This document shows, piece by piece, positions 43,009 to 46,240 of a stretch of DNA of 46,240 nucleotides. Where the stretch lies: the NCBI GenBank assembly GCA_024704765.1, contig JAKMXF010000010.1:60689-106928 (forward strand), in the 5' to 3' direction. The stretch is from Oopsacas minuta (taxonomy: Eukaryota; Porifera; Hexactinellida; Lyssacinosida; Leucopsacidae). Made by a program: the position numbers and the translations under genes. The notes beneath the pieces are model-generated. The model saw nothing but the letters and a program-made list of their open reading frames with translations. It did no database searches and was not told where the DNA came from. Every line of letters begins with the position of its first letter. The first letter of the stretch is position 1.

Positions 43009-44057
43009 TCATATATTATTATTTTGTGATAGAATATGTAGATTCGAACAAGCTAGAAAATATCTTGTAGTGAAGAATACATTATCTATACGCATGTATG
43101 CGATTTGTGTTGCTATCCTTCTTAGTGATGAAAACAACTGCTCACAAATTTGTGAGTTTAGCTTTTTCATCTCGTCAGTCTGAATTGATCTCAAAGAATA
43201 AGAGGGATTGCACTTGTGGTTTGTAGAATGCAATCGATCAATCAGAAATGTTGTCTTATGAAATACTTTGGGGTCCCTATATAAAAATCACAAACTAATT
43301 TCTATTTGAAATCTCGACTATTTATCATTTATACCCAATTTGTTATGTGCACTTACCTTTCATACACGTTTTGTGTAAGTTGCAAGCATTATCGTAGATG
43401 ATCACTTTTGGCTGTTCTCTGAATATGGTCATTAACAAATTATAAATTACAACTGTAGATTCGTGTTGACTGAGGTTTTGGAAACCATAACAAATCCTGT
43501 GTTTACAAGCGATTGCTATTCCGTGGGAAAACCTTTTGTGAGTTGGAAACTTTTTGAGACACGGTTCAGCTGACTCAACTTCTAGATTTTCGTATACTGG
43601 CAACCTGTACAAGTATAGTAGAATGGTAAAATAAAAAAAGTTGAATAGCATTTAGTATTTTCAATATAAACACAAATACAAGTTCGAACTTACGTGTGGT
43701 TTGTTGTGAATGCTGGGAAATAATTGTAATAGTTTTCGCTTTGTGGAGAATATTCTACTAATTTTCTTGACACTCTACTAAATAAACTCTCTATTTGCGT
43801 CAGGATTCTTTTCAACAGCGGGAAACTTTGGGATGTAAAGTGACAAACCCTGTGCATGTGATGTCTTCATTAGGTTTGATAGAATTGAATAAGATATCCA
43901 ATGTATACATCTTCTGATATATTGAATTTAACCGTATACTGCACAAGTGGGACACAGTGTCCCATGTGTAAATATCACACTTCCGGTTGTCAAAACCCCG
44001 GTAATTTTTGTCTGGGATGCTTGAATGACCCCTTCTATCTTTTTCAATCATAAACAC
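43009..44057 (-). pseudogene. KDZ-type (Kyakuja-Dileera-Zisupton) transposase relic, three exons
   Basis: Exon A ends at 43694 with a GTAAGT donor (upstream frame from 44057; contains SFPLLKRILTQIESLFSRVS). An 89-bp intron leads to exon B, 43357-43604 (LPVYENLEVESAEPCLKK, HGIAIACKHRICYGFQNL, QPKVIIYDNACNLHKTC). An 80-bp intron follows, then exon C from 43276: FLIDRLHSTNHKCNPSYSL, KLNSQICEQLFSSLRRIATQ and AYMRIDNVFFTTRYFLA. IIYDNAC, FLIDR(L/F)H and NSQICEQ match the Asp-Asp-Glu motifs of KDZ transposases. Exon A is frameshifted near 43835, and the B/C junction is out of phase by one base. The N-terminal part is largely unrecognisable. KDZ elements often carry Ulp1 and zinc-finger domains, fitting the neighbour. 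Confidence 0.72.
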
Positions 44058-44212
44058 AATGGTGAATATTTTCTAAAAATTTTGAGTATAATGACTTAGC
44101 ATGAAATATTCTTGTACCTTTGATATATATATATACAAGTAGAATTGATTAAATTCTGACTACAACAATTAATCAATATATTTGACCAATTTTAGAAATT
44201 GAATCATGTAAA

Positions 44213-44450
44213 TTCTGTCGACACTTTGCTTTCTGACAAATGCGAACTCATCATAGGAATGTCACGTAATCATTATTGGACAAAATCAATGCATCTTTAT
44301 TCTACAATGACCTTAATTTTGATTACGATACTGTCAATATACTTAATAGATGTTAGAAATTTGAATCCCGTCAATTTTTCCTGACACCATGCTTTCTGTT
44401 AAATGCTAGCTCACCATAGAAATGTCACGTCATCATTATTGGACAAATAT
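44213..44450. repeat. about 75-bp direct repeats
   Basis: 44213-44283 (GAATGTCACGTAATCATTAT, CTTTCTGACAAATGC) recurs at about 44366-44450 (AAATGTCACGTCATCATTAT, CTTTCTGTTAAATGC). They may mark one end of the KDZ element, but no partner was found at its other side. Confidence 0.5.
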
Positions 44451-44464
44451 TCAATTATATATTA

Positions 44465-44743
44465 CAGTAGATATCGCTTATAAGAACATCGTCGGGAGTA
44501 GAGAAAAATGTTCTTATACCCGATATGTTCATATAACCGTTATATATGATATATAACAGATACATATATTCTTATAACCGACACTTTTTAGTAAGAATGG
44601 ATAGAAATGGCTCACAAGCCATGGTTCTTATAGGCGATATGTTCTTATAACCGGTACTCTTCTAATACAAAACTATAAGAAGAAAATCGGTTAACAGGAG
44701 AAATGGTTTTTATAACCGATATTCTTATAAGCGATATCTACTG
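44465..44743. mobile_element. 279-bp MITE, TA target duplication
   Basis: Ends CAGTAGATATCGCTTATAAG and its complement, flanked by TA (44463-44464, 44744-44745). The interior repeats GTTCTTATAACCG and CGATATGTTCTTATA several times. Tc1/mariner or pogo type. Confidence 0.88.
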
Positions 44744-44745
44744 TA

Positions 44746-45494
44746 TTATAAACAAAACCTTGACGCACATCCTGATCCTAGAATGACGCCTATAATCGAA
44801 AATTTCCGTGCGATTGCATTGAAGAGAGCGGTATAATAGCCGACAAGTGGTTTGAAACTTGCCCTTGCAAAACAAAGTTAGTCAGGTTTAGAGGCGTAGC
44901 TACACAATTTGGAGGGTGCGGCCAACAATTTACTCGCCAGAACACCACATTCTAATGCAAAGTATGCGGTTATTTACTCTTATGAAAAGTATAAAATCTC
45001 ATATCTACCAAATGCAAGTTACCAATTCTCACTCATAGAATTGAGTTGCAGCGTACAGAGGGATTTTATCCAAATTGTTGAGTAAAAGTTGTTCGCATTC
45101 TGCACCAAGAATAATAGAATATTGTTAAGATTTATGCTTGTCTGTACCTATATATATAAACCATTGTAGAAATTGTTTGCTCTCTTTGTAATCTGATATG
45201 AGTTTCTAACAGCATGGACAGATGCACTTTTGTGGTGAGTAGTTTGATTCATCTATTCTAATACTCTTGTGTAGTTGTGTTATACCTGCACGCATATCAC
45301 GTGTATATTCTGATTGATTGTGCAGTTAGAGTCTGTGAGTGTTCGGGAAACGCTATTGATTAGCAGTAGACTATACCTTCCTGACTCTCACTCGGCAATC
45401 TCTCTGTTCATCATACGTATATTATCAATTCTCAATTGAATTCTTTGTGTAGCTTCATTTCGACAGTTTCACACATTGTATTGCCAAAACACTT
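44746..45494. other. no gene recognised
   Basis: AT-rich. No supported coding frame. Confidence 0.5.
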
Positions 45495-45594
45495 GTATAG
45501 TATAGTATAGTATAGTATAGTATAGTATAGTATAGTATAGTATAGTATAGTATAGTATAGTATAGTATAGTATAGTATAGTATAGTATAGTATA
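45495..45594. repeat. microsatellite (TATAG)n, about 20 copies
   Basis: Uninterrupted pentanucleotide run directly abutting the hairpin element at 45595. Confidence 0.95.
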
Positions 45595-45713
45595 GTACTG
45601 TCGTATCGTATTTTGAGGTGCTTATAACTACCATACCAAACCAACACTAGTAGTTATAATCCACCTTTCACGGTATTGTCATACAAGCGCCTCAAAATAC
45701 GATAGGACAGTAC
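45595..45713. mobile_element. 119-bp hairpin MITE
   Basis: Left end GTACTGTCGTATCGTATTTT pairs with the complement of the right end (GTACTGTCCTATCGTATTTT), arms about 27 bp. The tip resembles that of the element at 19782. Confidence 0.75.
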
Positions 45714-46133
45714 ATATTATGTAATATATACTATTATTGTCAGTAGTGCCGGGTGATAGTATTGTGTTTTTGTGTGTGACATATCAGGCAACCTATGTCG
45801 CTATCTGCTACCCAATAGTTTGCGGTTGTTACATGAGAGAGGACTACGAGGAATTTCCTCTGATAGGGTCACTCTAGTGACTACGTCCAAACCTTTTCAT
45901 AGGAGACAAGGCATTATGCTTGGCTGAAATGATTGTTATCAAGAGTAATTACAGCCGGTATTTGCATGTCTATCGGTTGGTATCGAGGGTTGAATCCGTT
46001 AGGGATAGCTAGTAGTTCTAGACTCTAGTTCTTATTGCTAACATTGGATGCCACAGTCTTTCTTAGTTATAATGTTTATTAGCCCACTTTACGAAAGGAC
46101 ATACAATAGGATACTATCTGAGCAAAAACATAT
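45714..46133. other. no gene recognised
   Basis: No coding frame, repeat or RNA gene seen. Confidence 0.5.

Positions 46134-46240
<107 letters not shown>

Noticed and set aside
45432-45647. Frame encoding YYTILYYTIL repeats
   Set aside because: Translation of the (TATAG)n microsatellite, not a protein.

Overview
The window is nuclear DNA of an animal, not a bacterium. It is AT-rich and has short spliceosomal introns: 64 bp at 2613-2676, 64 bp at 41625-41688, 89 bp at 43605-43693. It carries many DNA transposon relics and two expanded gene families typical of invertebrates: TRAF-like proteins (TRAF-type zinc fingers, coiled coil, MATH) and coiled-coil/NHL-repeat proteins that look like TRIM proteins lacking RING and B-box. 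The TRAF and NHL families together, plus the compact introns, make an early-branching metazoan plausible. A glass sponge is my best guess from general familiarity; the sequence alone does not prove it.

Layout. 1-7.4 kb: a two-exon TRAF gene (1551-2946, minus), a Helitron fragment (3741-4187), a 905-bp foldback transposon (4328-5232) and a decayed NHL gene (5292-6449). 7.4-12.7 kb: a many-exon coiled-coil gene broken by stop codons with a hAT-type element in one intron (8063-8611), then an intact divergent NHL gene (11419-12675) with TATA box and poly(A) signal. 14-17 kb: a relic of a family-A DNA polymerase, a second decayed NHL gene, and a 121-bp hAT MITE. 18.4-21.4 kb: a hAT relic followed by a nested pair of inverted-repeat elements. 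21.4-24 kb: the only uninterrupted member of the four-copy NHL family (21981-23147), lying between inverted copies of one minisatellite. 24.1-26.8 kb: Mutator-like transposase pieces on both strands and a PHD finger. 29-30.7 kb: a TRAF gene with predicted transmembrane segments and a 353-bp internal tandem duplication. 31.6-34.3 kb: a palindromic element holding mariner, hAT MITE and CAGGG-ended insertions. 35.6-37.2 kb: a third TRAF gene with a premature stop. 37.8-39.0 kb: an intronless, visibly GC-richer relic of methylmalonyl-CoA mutase. 39.6-40.8 kb: a fourth NHL copy with one frameshift. 41.3-44.1 kb: a KDZ-type transposase relic converging on a Ulp1-like protease/PHD gene relic. 44.4-46.2 kb: MITEs and microsatellites.

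How the genes fit together. TRAF proteins are adaptors in innate immune and TNF/Toll-type signalling. Coiled-coil/NHL proteins are scaffold or RNA/protein-binding factors. Both families show birth and death here: copies move with their promoters and 3' flanks, some intact and some newly broken. The transposon relics supply the inverted repeats and nested insertions. The best candidates for something unusual are the membrane-anchored TRAF gene, the foreign-looking mutase relic and the inverted-repeat-bounded NHL gene. No RNA gene, CRISPR array or bacterial-type operon was seen.
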